Source: Xanthomonas translucens pv. cerealis (lineage in GTDB: Bacteria; Pseudomonadota; Gammaproteobacteria; Xanthomonadales; Xanthomonadaceae). From it: DNA of 64,000 nucleotides. Each line of letters opens with the position of its first letter. The stretch's first letter is position 1. The position numbers and the translations under genes are program-made. Positions 10,070 through 17,701 of the stretch are shown piece after piece. Below the pieces are notes generated by a model. That model saw only the letters and a program-made list of their open reading frames with translations. It searched no databases and was not told where the DNA came from. The stretch covers positions 1,054,001 through 1,118,000 of the forward strand of contig NZ_CP038228.1 in NCBI RefSeq assembly GCF_006838285.1, read 5' to 3'.

Positions 10070-10097
10070 GCATTCTGGTTGCCGTCGCACCAATGCA

Positions 10098-10127
10098 TTG
10101 TCTGTGCGTTAAGGGTTCCGCTACACT
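10098..10127 (+). promoter_or_regulatory. candidate sigma70-type promoter for petABC
   Basis: TTGTCT at 10098-10103 and TACACT at 10122-10127 are separated by 18 bases and lie about 80 bases before petA. Each box matches the consensus at four of six positions. This is position and pattern only. Confidence 0.35.
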
Positions 10128-10205
10128 GCAGTGGATTTTATGCGGCTCGACCCCCACCGAGCCGCTGGCAGCCTCACGCTACCCAATCAAAAATCGGAGT
10201 GCCGG

Positions 10206-10829
10206 ATGGCCAACGATGGGGTCAACGATTCTGTTAATGCAGGACGCCGCCGCTTTCTCACTGCCACCACGGCCGTGGTGGGCGCGGTGGGTGCGGGTTT
10301 CGTCGCGGTTCCTTTCATCAAGTCATGGAACCCCAGCGCCAAGGCCAAACTGGCCGGTGCGCCGGTCACCGCCGACATCAGCGCGTTACAGGAAGGCCAG
10401 CGCCTGATCATGGAGTGGCGCGGTCAGCCGATCTGGATCGTCAAGCGCTCCAAGGCGATCCTGGACGCGCTGCAGACGCTGGACGGGCGGCTCAAGGACC
10501 CCAAGTCCGAGGTCACCGACCAGCAGCCGGCCTATATCAAGGGCGAGGGACGTTCGATCAAGCCCGACATCTCGGTGCTGGTCGGGCTGTGCACGCATCT
10601 GGGCTGTTCGCCGGAGATGGTCGCCGAGATCCGCCCCGAACCCTACGATCCGGAGTGGAAGGGCGGCTATTTCTGCCCCTGCCACAAGTCGCGCTTCGAC
10701 ATGGCCGGCCGCGTGTTCCAGGGCGTGCCTGCGCCGATCAACCTGCTGGTTCCCCCGCATCACTACCAGGACGACAACACGCTGATCATCGGCGTCGATC
10801 CAAGTTCGTCCGTGAAGGGGGCAGCGTAA
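10206..10829 (+). CDS. petA: ubiquinol-cytochrome c reductase Rieske iron-sulfur subunit
   Basis: 207-residue inner-membrane subunit of the cytochrome bc1 complex, which carries electrons from ubiquinol to cytochrome c1. The N-terminus has a twin-arginine type signal-anchor (GRRRFLTATTAVVGAVGAGF), and the [2Fe-2S] cluster ligands are in CTHLGCSP and CPCHKSRFD. Start at ATG 10206, nine bases after GGAG. petB begins three bases after its stop, so the operon is tight. Confidence 0.97.
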   Translation: MANDGVNDSVNAGRRRFLTATTAVVGAVGAGFVAVPFIKSWNPSAKAKLAGAPVTADISALQEGQRLIMEWRGQPIWIVKRSKAILDALQTLDGRLKDPKSEVTDQQPAYIKGEGRSIKPDISVLVGLCTHLGCSPEMVAEIRPEPYDPEWKGGYFCPCHKSRFDMAGRVFQGVPAPINLLVPPHHYQDDNTLIIGVDPSSSVKGAA

Positions 10830-10832
10830 GCC

Positions 10833-12095
10833 ATGGCCGACAATCTCCTCACCCGCACCGCGGGCAACGTGTTCGACTGGGTCAACGAACGCGCGCCGGG
10901 GCTGATGCCGTTCTACCGCAAGCACGTCGGCGAGTACTACGCGCCGAAGAACTTCAACCTCTGGTACTACTTCGGTTCGTTGGCGATGGTGGTGCTGGTC
11001 AACCAGATCGTCACTGGCATCTTCCTGACGATGCACTACAAGACCAGCGCGGCCGAGGCGTTCAACTCGGTCGAATACATCATGCGCGACGTGGAGTGGG
11101 GCTGGCTGATCCGCTACATGCACTCCACCGGCGCCTCGCTGTTCTTCATCGTGGTGTACCTGCACATGTTCCGCGGCCTGCTCTATGGCAGCTACAAGAA
11201 GCCGCGCGAGCTGGTTTGGATCCTCGGCATGCTGATCTACCTGGTGTTGATGGCCGAGGCGTTCATGGGCTACGTGCTGCCGTGGGGGCAGATGTCGTTC
11301 TGGGGCGCGAAGGTGATCATCTCGCTGTTCGGCGCGATCCCGGTGATCGGCAACGGCCTGACCGAGTGGATCATGGGCGACTACCTGCCGTCCGACGCCA
11401 CCCTCAACCGCTTCTTCGCGCTGCACGTGATCGCGCTGCCACTGGTGCTGTTGCTGCTGGTGGTGCTGCACCTGGGCGCGTTGCACGAAGTCGGCTCCAA
11501 CAACCCCGACGGCGTGGAGATCAAGAAGGGGCCTAAGGGCAACCGCTGGGATCCGAACAAGCCGGCCGACGGCATTCCGTTCCACCCGTACTACACGGTC
11601 AAGGACCTGGTCGGGGTCGGCTTCCTGCTGCTGATCGGCGCCTTCATCATCTTCTTCGTGCCCGCGTTCGGCGGCCTGTTCCTGGAGCACGACAACTTCA
11701 CCGAGGCCAACCGCCTGGTTACACCCGAGCACATCAAGCCGGTGTGGTACTACACGCCGTACTACGCGATGTTGCGGGTGGTGCCGAACAAGCTCGGCGG
11801 CGTGCTGGTGATGTTCTCGGCGATCGCGATCCTGTTCCTGGTGCCATGGCTGGACCGCGCCAAGGTCAAGTCGATCCGCTACCGCGGCTGGATCTCCAAG
11901 GCGATGCTGGGCGTGCTGGCGGTATGCTTCGTGTGGCTCGGGGTGATCGGCTCCGGTCCCGGCACCGATGCCAGCGAGACCATCATCGGGCGTGTGCTGA
12001 CCGTGCTGTACTTCGGGTTCTTCCTGAGCATGCCGGTCTGGACTACGTTGGACCGGACCAAGCCGGTGCCGGAGCGGGTGACCACCCATGACTAA
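10833..12095 (+). CDS. petB: cytochrome b subunit of the bc1 complex
   Basis: 420-residue multi-spanning membrane protein binding two b-type hemes and the quinol sites. Paired heme histidines lie in the second and fourth helices (RYMHSTGASLFFIVVYLHMF and FFALHVIALPLVLLLLVVLH). GYVLPWGQMSFWGA and the catalytic-type PEHIKPVWYYTPYYAMLR motif are present. The N-terminal b6-like and C-terminal subunit IV-like parts are fused, as expected for proteobacterial cytochrome b. The end overlaps the small frame at 12088. Confidence 0.97.
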   Translation: MADNLLTRTAGNVFDWVNERAPGLMPFYRKHVGEYYAPKNFNLWYYFGSLAMVVLVNQIVTGIFLTMHYKTSAAEAFNSVEYIMRDVEWGWLIRYMHSTGASLFFIVVYLHMFRGLLYGSYKKPRELVWILGMLIYLVLMAEAFMGYVLPWGQMSFWGAKVIISLFGAIPVIGNGLTEWIMGDYLPSDATLNRFFALHVIALPLVLLLLVVLHLGALHEVGSNNPDGVEIKKGPKGNRWDPNKPADGIPFHPYYTVKDLVGVGFLLLIGAFIIFFVPAFGGLFLEHDNFTEANRLVTPEHIKPVWYYTPYYAMLRVVPNKLGGVLVMFSAIAILFLVPWLDRAKVKSIRYRGWISKAMLGVLAVCFVWLGVIGSGPGTDASETIIGRVLTVLYFGFFLSMPVWTTLDRTKPVPERVTTHD

Positions 12096-12240
12096 GCCCG
12101 TGATTGCCGTGCTGGCCTGCTTCGCGAGCGTCTCGTTGTTGTCCGCCATGAGCTACCTGCTGCCGTTGGGTCGGATCGTGTTCCGGGGCCGGCAGGCGCT
12201 CGGTGCCTTGTTCGGTGCGATGGCGGAGGGATCCCTATGA
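12088..12240 (+). CDS. small single-helix frame between petB and petC, resembling the petC leader
   Basis: 50 codons (MTKPVIAVLACFASVSLLSA at the start, EGSL at the end). It overlaps the last eight bases of petB and the first four of petC (ATGA), so it is placed as a coupled cistron. One hydrophobic helix is predicted at about residues 4-30, then a short basic tail. Its first 20 residues closely parallel the PetC signal peptide (MSKRLLSVVACFASALLLSA), identical at 12 of 20 aligned positions, which suggests a duplicated petC leader. It may be a translated small bc1-associated protein or a relic of tandem duplication; translation is not proven. Confidence 0.5.
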   Translation: MTKPVIAVLACFASVSLLSAMSYLLPLGRIVFRGRQALGALFGAMAEGSL

Positions 12241-12983
12241 GCAAGCGCCTGCTGTCCGTTGTGGCTTGCTTCGCCTCCGCCCTGTTGTTGTCCGCCTCGG
12301 CGCTGGCCGCCGAGGGCGGCGCCACCCAGCAGGCCGGCAACGACCTCGGCGACCGCGCCTCGCTGCAGCGCGGCGCCAAGCTGTTCATGAACTACTGCTC
12401 CGGCTGCCATTCGCTGAAATACCTGCGTTATTCGCGCATGGCCGAGGATCTGGGCCTGAGCGAGGACGAGGTGATGGCCAACCTCAATTTCACTGGCGCC
12501 AAGGTCGGCGAGCACATCGAGGCGGCGATGCCGCACGATGCGGCGACCAAGTGGTTCGGCAAGGCCCCGCCTGACCTGAGCCTGATCGCGCGCGTGCGCG
12601 GCACCGACTGGGTCTATACCTACCTCAAGTCGTTCTACCTGGACCAGTCGCGCCCGTTGGGCTGGAACAACACGCTGTTCGCCAACGCCTCAATGCCCAA
12701 TCCGTTGTGGGAACTGCAAGGCCTGCAGCAGCCGATCTACGGCAGGGCCGAGCAGCCAGGCGTGGACAAGCCGGTGGAACGGCTGCAGCTGGCCTCGCCG
12801 GGCAGGGAAACGCCGGCGCAGTTCGACCAGACGGTCCGCGACATCAGCAATTTCCTCGAGTATGCCGGCGAACCGGCGGCGCTGAAGCGGCAGCGCCTGG
12901 GCGTGTGGGTGGTGCTGTTCCTGGCGCTGCTGACCTTCCTCGCCTATCTGCTGAAGAAGGAATACTGGAAGGACGTGCATTGA
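12237..12983 (+). CDS. petC: cytochrome c1 subunit of the bc1 complex
   Basis: 248-residue protein with a cleavable signal peptide (about 24 residues, ending ASALA-AEGG). The c-type heme motif CSGCH is followed by SLKYLRYSRM; SMPNPLWELQG is near the region of the distal methionine ligand. One C-terminal anchor helix (WVVLFLALLTFLAYLL) ends in KKEYWKDVH. It completes the petABC operon and passes electrons to cytochrome c or a terminal oxidase. Confidence 0.97.
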   Translation: MSKRLLSVVACFASALLLSASALAAEGGATQQAGNDLGDRASLQRGAKLFMNYCSGCHSLKYLRYSRMAEDLGLSEDEVMANLNFTGAKVGEHIEAAMPHDAATKWFGKAPPDLSLIARVRGTDWVYTYLKSFYLDQSRPLGWNNTLFANASMPNPLWELQGLQQPIYGRAEQPGVDKPVERLQLASPGRETPAQFDQTVRDISNFLEYAGEPAALKRQRLGVWVVLFLALLTFLAYLLKKEYWKDVH

Positions 12984-13153
12984 GCGTCGGCCATGCGGCC
13001 AACGCATTGGCTGCATCGTTGCTGACCCGATCCGCTGTTCATCCTATTGGCTTTTGCGAGCCAGGGTTGCACACTCGGGGACCGTGATGACCGTCAGCAG
13101 GGTGCTGGCGGCGTCGATGCGGCCGGCGGATTCCGGTCGTCGGAGAGCCTTGA

Positions 13154-13789
13154 ATGGCGGCGAGTGTGCGTATGCGAAATACCTTGACGTTGTTTTCTTC
13201 CACAGATGATGTTTTGTGCCATCGCGTGCGTCTGGTGCTCGCCGCAAAGGGCGTGACCTACGATTTCGTGGCGGTGGATCCGCAGAATCCTCCGGAAGAC
13301 CTGATCGATCTCAACCCCTACCACTCAGTGCCGACCTTGGTGGAGCGCGAGCTGGTGCTGTACGCCGCCTCCGTGGTCAGCGAATACCTGGACGAGCGCT
13401 ATCCGCATCCGCCGTTGATGCCGGTCGACCCGTTGTCGCGCGCGCGCCTGCGCCTGGCCATGCTGCGCATCGAGCACGACTGGGTGCCGCAGGTGCAGGC
13501 GATCCAGCTCGGCAACAAGGCCCAGGCCGAGGCCGGGCGCAAGCGGCTCAAGGAGCTGCTGACCGCCTCGGTGCCGTTGTTCAAGGCCAGCAAGTTCTTC
13601 CTCAACCCGGAAATGAGCCTGGCCGATTGCGCGATGGCGCCGATCATCTGGCGCCTGCAGGCGCTGGACATTCCGCTGCCCAAGGACGGCAAGGCGATCG
13701 AGGACTACGGCAACCGCATCTTCCGCAATCCCGGTTTCATCCGCAGCCTGACGGATCAGGAAAAGAAGCTGCGCGACCTGCCGGCCTGA
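13154..13789 (+). CDS. sspA: stringent starvation protein A, GST-fold RNA polymerase-associated factor
   Basis: 211 residues (or 205 from ATG 13172). Thioredoxin-like N-terminus (LTLFSSTDDVLCHRVRLVLA), DLNPYHSVPTLVERELVLY, then a helical C-domain with ASKFFLNPEMSLADCAMAPI. SspA binds RNA polymerase and modulates stress and virulence gene expression. The next gene is sspB, as in most Gammaproteobacteria. The ATG at 13154 is preceded by GGAGAG, and I prefer it. Confidence 0.93.
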   Translation: MAASVRMRNTLTLFSSTDDVLCHRVRLVLAAKGVTYDFVAVDPQNPPEDLIDLNPYHSVPTLVERELVLYAASVVSEYLDERYPHPPLMPVDPLSRARLRLAMLRIEHDWVPQVQAIQLGNKAQAEAGRKRLKELLTASVPLFKASKFFLNPEMSLADCAMAPIIWRLQALDIPLPKDGKAIEDYGNRIFRNPGFIRSLTDQEKKLRDLPA

Positions 13790-13868
13790 TGCTCCGGCCG
13801 CGCGTGGCGCATCCGATATTTCCCGAGTTGCGTCGGCGCCTTCGCGTGCCGGCGCGTAGAATTGGCGC

Positions 13869-14303
13869 ATGACCGACGATATTTCCCGCATGACCAGCCA
13901 TCGCCCGTACCTGTTGCGGGCGCTGGTGGAGTGGATCAACGACAACGGCATGACCCCGCACATCCTGGTGGATGCGGGCCTGCCACACGTGCAGGTGCCG
14001 CCGAGCGCGGTCAAGGACGGCCGGGTGGTGCTCAACATCGCCGAACGCGCAGTGGTGCGGCTGCAGATCGACAACGATGGGGTCAGCTTCACCGCGCGCT
14101 TCGGCGGCGTCAGCTATCCGGTGCAGGTGCCGATGGCGGCCGTGCTGGCGGTGTATGCGCGCGAGACCGGGCAGGGCATGGCGCTGCCGGACGATATCCA
14201 CGGCGCTGGCGAGCCGCCGGGCGACGACACCCCGCCGCCGCGGCCCAGCGGTTCCGACGATAGTGTCGGCGGCAAGCGTCCGCATCTGCGCGTGGTGAAG
14301 TAA
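13869..14303 (+). CDS. sspB: ClpXP protease specificity-enhancing factor SspB
   Basis: 144-residue adaptor that delivers ssrA-tagged and other substrates to ClpXP. The folded domain spans about residues 8-110 (RPYLLRALVEWINDNGMTPH, GRVVLNIAERAV, FTARFGGVSYPV). A flexible acidic/proline linker leads to the C-terminal ClpX-binding tail RPHLRVVK, which is intact. Confidence 0.95.
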   Translation: MTDDISRMTSHRPYLLRALVEWINDNGMTPHILVDAGLPHVQVPPSAVKDGRVVLNIAERAVVRLQIDNDGVSFTARFGGVSYPVQVPMAAVLAVYARETGQGMALPDDIHGAGEPPGDDTPPPRPSGSDDSVGGKRPHLRVVK

Positions 14304-14558
14304 CGACGACGTCGGGTCCGCGCAGGCGCGGATGTGGCCGCGGCGATCGTCCGATCCGCTGCCGGCATCGAGACCCGGCGCAGCGCGCGCATCTTTAGGC
14401 GTTGCGCACCATTGTCCACGGTTCCCGCGCGCCAACGCCAGGACGGAGTTAGTCCCTGCAGGAGCGCCTGCAGGCGCGACCGATATGCATGCAAAACATC
14501 TTGTCTGCGCAGCGCGCGCCCTTGCGGGGCGCGTCTTCGCGAACGGCCAGGCGGCGTC

Positions 14559-14903
14559 TCATTCGTGCGGCGCACGTCCTTCGTGCAGCGCCGTCACCGT
14601 GGCCACCGATGGGCCGGTGAAGGCGATCAGCTGATCGCCGAGCAGCACCAGGCGGCCGCTGTGGCGATCGATGCCATCGTAGGAATAATCGAAGCGGAAG
14701 GTCCGCTCGAAGCCGAGCCAGCCGTTGGGCAGGCGTCGCAGGCGCAGGCCGGTGCCGTGCACGCTCTGGTCCAGCCACTGCACATCGGCGGCCTTGCAGG
14801 CATTGCGGCCGAGACTCTCGGCGCGTTCGGCGGCGGCGCGCGACGCGTTCCAGAACGCGAACACCGCGGCGCCGGCAATCATCCACAGGATCAGGCTAGG
14901 CAT
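14559..14903 (-). CDS. DUF3301 family membrane-anchored protein
   Basis: 114 residues with one N-terminal helix (SLILWMIAGAAVFAFWNASR). The DUF3301 pattern follows: ERAESLGRNACKAADVQWLDQSV, GWLGFERTFRFDYSYDGIDR and GRLVLLGDQLIAF. Function is unknown. It lies opposite to sspB with about 255 bases between, in which I see only weak repeat-like sequence. Confidence 0.8.
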   Translation of the reverse strand: MPSLILWMIAGAAVFAFWNASRAAAERAESLGRNACKAADVQWLDQSVHGTGLRLRRLPNGWLGFERTFRFDYSYDGIDRHSGRLVLLGDQLIAFTGPSVATVTALHEGRAPHE

Positions 14904-14950
14904 GCGTCACTGTAGCGAGGCGCGGGGTGGGGCGGCAATGCTTGGTTGGG

Positions 14951-15005
14951 GACTCGGGACTCGGGACTCGGGACTCGGGACTCGGGACTCGGGACTCGGG
15001 ACTCG
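14951..15005. repeat. 7-bp tandem repeat (GACTCGG)n
   Basis: Seven perfect head-to-tail copies of GACTCGG followed by most of an eighth. They lie in the gap between the divergent starts/ends of DUF3301 and DUF2272 genes. The number of copies is likely to vary between strains by slippage. Confidence 0.9.
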
Positions 15006-15073
15006 AAGCCGGGGCCGGGATTCGAAGAGGCGCGGATTGCGAGCGGGAGTGTGCGTGTACGGCTCATGGCCTT

Positions 15074-15099
15074 TTGTGGGAGCGACTTCAGTCGTGACG
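15074..15099. repeat. solitary arm of the xanthomonad REP-like element
   Basis: This 26-base stretch (starting TTGTGGGAGCGACTTCAGTC) matches the left arm of the large inverted repeat at 62348-62417 at 25 of 26 positions. Here the second arm is absent or decayed. It marks a dispersed intergenic repeat family. Confidence 0.75.
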
Positions 15100-15183
15100 G
15101 GCCTCACCGATTGAGCCCACTGCGACCGATGGCCCGAGGCAAGCCGGCATGGATGCTGAAGGTCGCAAGCAGTCGATAAGACG

Positions 15184-16221
15184 CTATCGCCCCGGCAGCG
15201 GTTCGGTCGCTTGCGGTTGCTGCACGGGTGTCGCCGTTGCCGCCATCGGCGCAGCGGCCGGCAGCGCGGACGGATCCACGGCGGGAACCACACCCTGCAG
15301 CGCCAGCGGCCGCAGCTGCGCCTGCGGTTGCAACTGCAGCAGCGCCGCCCAATCCTGGCGATTGAAGTCGCACAGTTCCTCCCGGCCGGGCGTACACTCC
15401 AGGCCGGCGCCGTCGTCGCCGACCTGGTCCTGCGCCAGTGGTGCCTCCAGTTGTAGGCGGCCGGCGCGGTCCAGCGGCAACTTGCGCATGGTCACCGCGT
15501 TGAGCACGTTGCCGCCGATCAGGTACAACGTGTGGTCGCCGCCGACGTTGGCCGCGACCACGATGTCGCAATGCGACTCCCACGGCAGCGCGCCGCCGCG
15601 CGCCAGCGCCTCGCGCAGCCCGGCCGCGCCCAGCGGCTGCTTGCGCCCGCGCAGGAAGCACAGCAGGTCGCCCGGCGCCGGCTTGGGTTGCTGCGGGTCG
15701 GCATAGCGGTAGGGCAGGCCGTCGCTACCGGCCTGGTAGGCGGCGCGGATGTAGTCGATGTGCCGCACCGAGGAATGGAAGCCATCGACCCCGGCGCGCA
15801 CCATCACCCAGGACACGAACGCCGCCGACCACGGGTTGTCGACCAGGAACGCACGGCAGTCCGCCTGCCGGTAGCGCGAGCCGTCCAGCTGCTGGCAGCT
15901 GCTGGCGCCGTCGCTGCCGCCCATCGCGCCCAACGTACCGCTGTCGCGCCAATACGCGGCCACGCGCTGCCAGGCCTCGATGCCGTGATCGGCCAGATAA
16001 CTGCGCTCGGCCTCTGTCACGCGCAGGCCGGCGAGCCGGCCGTTGCTATCGATGAACGGCCGCCACCACAGCCGGTGCTCGTTGCAGGCGGTGTGCACGA
16101 TGGCCACCGCGGCCGGGCTCAGGCCGAAGCGCGGCGGCAGATCGCACACCTCCGCGGCGGCCGCGCGGCCGGCGGGAAACAGGGCGGCGGCACACAACAA
16201 CGCGAACCAGTGGCGGGCCAT
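15184..16221 (-). CDS. exported DUF2272 protein
   Basis: 345 residues with a signal peptide (HWFALLCAAALFPAGRAAAA). The body shows WSAAFVSWVMVRAGV, HIDYIRAAY, PGDLLCFLRG and HCDIVVAANVGGDHTLYLIGGN, a CHAP/NlpC-like arrangement in which Cys, His and Asp could form an active site, as expected for DUF2272. A Pro/Gln/Ala-rich tail follows from about residue 300. Role is unknown; a cell-wall hydrolase is possible. It borders the A+T-rich insert. Confidence 0.82.
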   Translation of the reverse strand: MARHWFALLCAAALFPAGRAAAAEVCDLPPRFGLSPAAVAIVHTACNEHRLWWRPFIDSNGRLAGLRVTEAERSYLADHGIEAWQRVAAYWRDSGTLGAMGGSDGASSCQQLDGSRYRQADCRAFLVDNPWSAAFVSWVMVRAGVDGFHSSVRHIDYIRAAYQAGSDGLPYRYADPQQPKPAPGDLLCFLRGRKQPLGAAGLREALARGGALPWESHCDIVVAANVGGDHTLYLIGGNVLNAVTMRKLPLDRAGRLQLEAPLAQDQVGDDGAGLECTPGREELCDFNRQDWAALLQLQPQAQLRPLALQGVVPAVDPSALPAAAPMAATATPVQQPQATEPLPGR

Positions 16222-16328
16222 CGGCGAACTCGGGGAATAGGAATGTGCGCAGCGTCGCAGAGCGGCGCGGCCGCGGCCGTGAAGTCAGTGCGGCAGGGCA
16301 ATGGCGAAATTTTGTCCAATACTAAAAG

Positions 16329-16344
16329 TGTGACTTGTATCACT
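16329..16344. promoter_or_regulatory. near-consensus CRP/Clp binding site upstream of the peptide operon
   Basis: TGTGA-CTTGTA-TCACT matches the CRP consensus TGTGA-N6-TCACA at nine of ten arm positions. Clp, the Xanthomonas CRP homologue that responds to cyclic di-GMP, is known to bind this type of site. It is centred about 82 bases before the HlyD-type start. Whether it activates or represses cannot be read from sequence. Confidence 0.55.
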
Positions 16345-16417
16345 TTATGCTGCGGTCGGTACCGCAAGAACGGGCCCCACTCAGTGACGGTGCGTACTAG
16401 GACGGACACAAACAAGG

Positions 16418-17701
16418 ATGGCCAGTCTTTATCGACAGGAAGTCTATGAGCACCGGCAATCTCAGTCCGTAGGGTCAATCATTCTTCGGCCCCCAAGGAT
16501 AGGTTGGGTGTCTTTATTGCTATCTGGTTGCTTCGTACTTGCGGCGACTCTCTTTTTAGTCTTTGGTCATTACGTCAGGCATGAAACGGTGTCTGGATAT
16601 CTAGTGCCCGACGGCGGTATCACAGCGGTGCCCGCTCCGGTTCCAGGAGTTGTCGTTCGAGTACTCGTCCATGAAGGGGAGCGTGTTTCGGCTGGCGAGC
16701 CGTTGGCAGAAATCGTCAAGCCACGCGCCAGTGTCCGCTGGGGGGACACGAGCTTAGAGATTGAAAAGCAGTTGCTGAGTAAGCGGATGCGGATCCAGGA
16801 AGAAGTAGGCGAGCAACGGCATCTCCGCGCTTTACAAGAACAAGACAGTAACCTACATGCCTCTTCACTTGTGGCTCAAAAGGCGCAGATTTCTGCGCAA
16901 TTGGAGATTCAGCAGCAACGGCTGCGAGACGCTACAGAGATCTATCGGATGTGGCAACAAGCTGATTCCGGTGTCATAAGCAAGATGCAATTAGCCCAGC
17001 AGCATGACGCGGTTTTGCAGGTAAATGCGCAAATTGCAGAGCTGTCACGGCAGCGCCTGTTGATAGAAAGAAGCATGGCTGAGGTTCGGAGTACTCAGCA
17101 GCAGCGATTTCCCGAGGCCAACTCCTCACAAATTGCTTTAGAGAAGCAACTGGCTGATGTGGATCAAGAAATTTATGAAAATTCTGAATCGCGCGATGCG
17201 GTTATTAAAGCCCCGACTGACGCTATCGTTGGGCCCATATACGCGAACGCAGGCCAATCTCTTGAAGCCGGGCAGCCCTTGCTCAGTCTTTACCCACCGG
17301 CTGCCCCCTTACTAGCGGAGCTATGGGTGCCCCCCAAGTCAGGTGGTTTTGTCCGTGCTGGACAGCAAGTCTTGCTTCGTTACAAGTCCTTTCCATATGA
17401 GCGCTTCGGGCAGTATGCAGGAGTGGTTCGCTCTGTATCGAGTACGCCGATCGACCCCGCAAATATTAGAACGGTCGGCGCGGAGCTTCCAAAGGCGGCA
17501 GCTTATCGCGTATTGGTAGCCCTTGAGCACCCGTACGTTTCTGCCTCAACCACTAGCAGATTGCCCTTGAAGCCAGGCTTGGATGTCGATGCGGCCATCC
17601 AATTCGACCGTCAGACGCTAGCCGAATGGCTATTTGAACCTATCTACGGAGCAGTGCGTCGCTGGGGCGAGACGGGGCACGGGGCGTCCAAAGATGATTG
17701 A
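16418..17701 (+). CDS. HlyD-family periplasmic adaptor of a peptide export system
   Basis: 427-residue membrane-fusion protein linking an inner-membrane ABC exporter to an outer-membrane TolC-like channel. A short cytoplasmic N-terminus leads to one membrane helix (about 29-52, WVSLLLSGCFVLAATLFLVF). A biotinyl/lipoyl half-domain follows (AVPAPVPGVVVRVLVHEGERV), then a long alpha-hairpin coiled coil (about 120-250, Gln/Glu-rich), and the second lipoyl half plus barrel (IKAPTDAIVGPIY, LPLKPGLDVDAAI). It is the first gene of the operon and overlaps the exporter gene by eight bases. Codon use is much A+T-richer than the flanking core genes. Confidence 0.92.
   Translation: MASLYRQEVYEHRQSQSVGSIILRPPRIGWVSLLLSGCFVLAATLFLVFGHYVRHETVSGYLVPDGGITAVPAPVPGVVVRVLVHEGERVSAGEPLAEIVKPRASVRWGDTSLEIEKQLLSKRMRIQEEVGEQRHLRALQEQDSNLHASSLVAQKAQISAQLEIQQQRLRDATEIYRMWQQADSGVISKMQLAQQHDAVLQVNAQIAELSRQRLLIERSMAEVRSTQQQRFPEANSSQIALEKQLADVDQEIYENSESRDAVIKAPTDAIVGPIYANAGQSLEAGQPLLSLYPPAAPLLAELWVPPKSGGFVRAGQQVLLRYKSFPYERFGQYAGVVRSVSSTPIDPANIRTVGAELPKAAAYRVLVALEHPYVSASTTSRLPLKPGLDVDAAIQFDRQTLAEWLFEPIYGAVRRWGETGHGASKDD

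Noticed and set aside
10386..12149. Long minus-strand frame of nearly 590 codons opposite petA/petB
   Set aside because: It lies antisense to clear bc1 genes and its residue pattern (His/Arg/Gln/Val-rich) is what the complement of high-G+C coding sequence gives.
14951..15005. Repeat array considered as CRISPR
   Set aside because: The units are 7 bases, head to tail, without spacers, and no cas genes are near.
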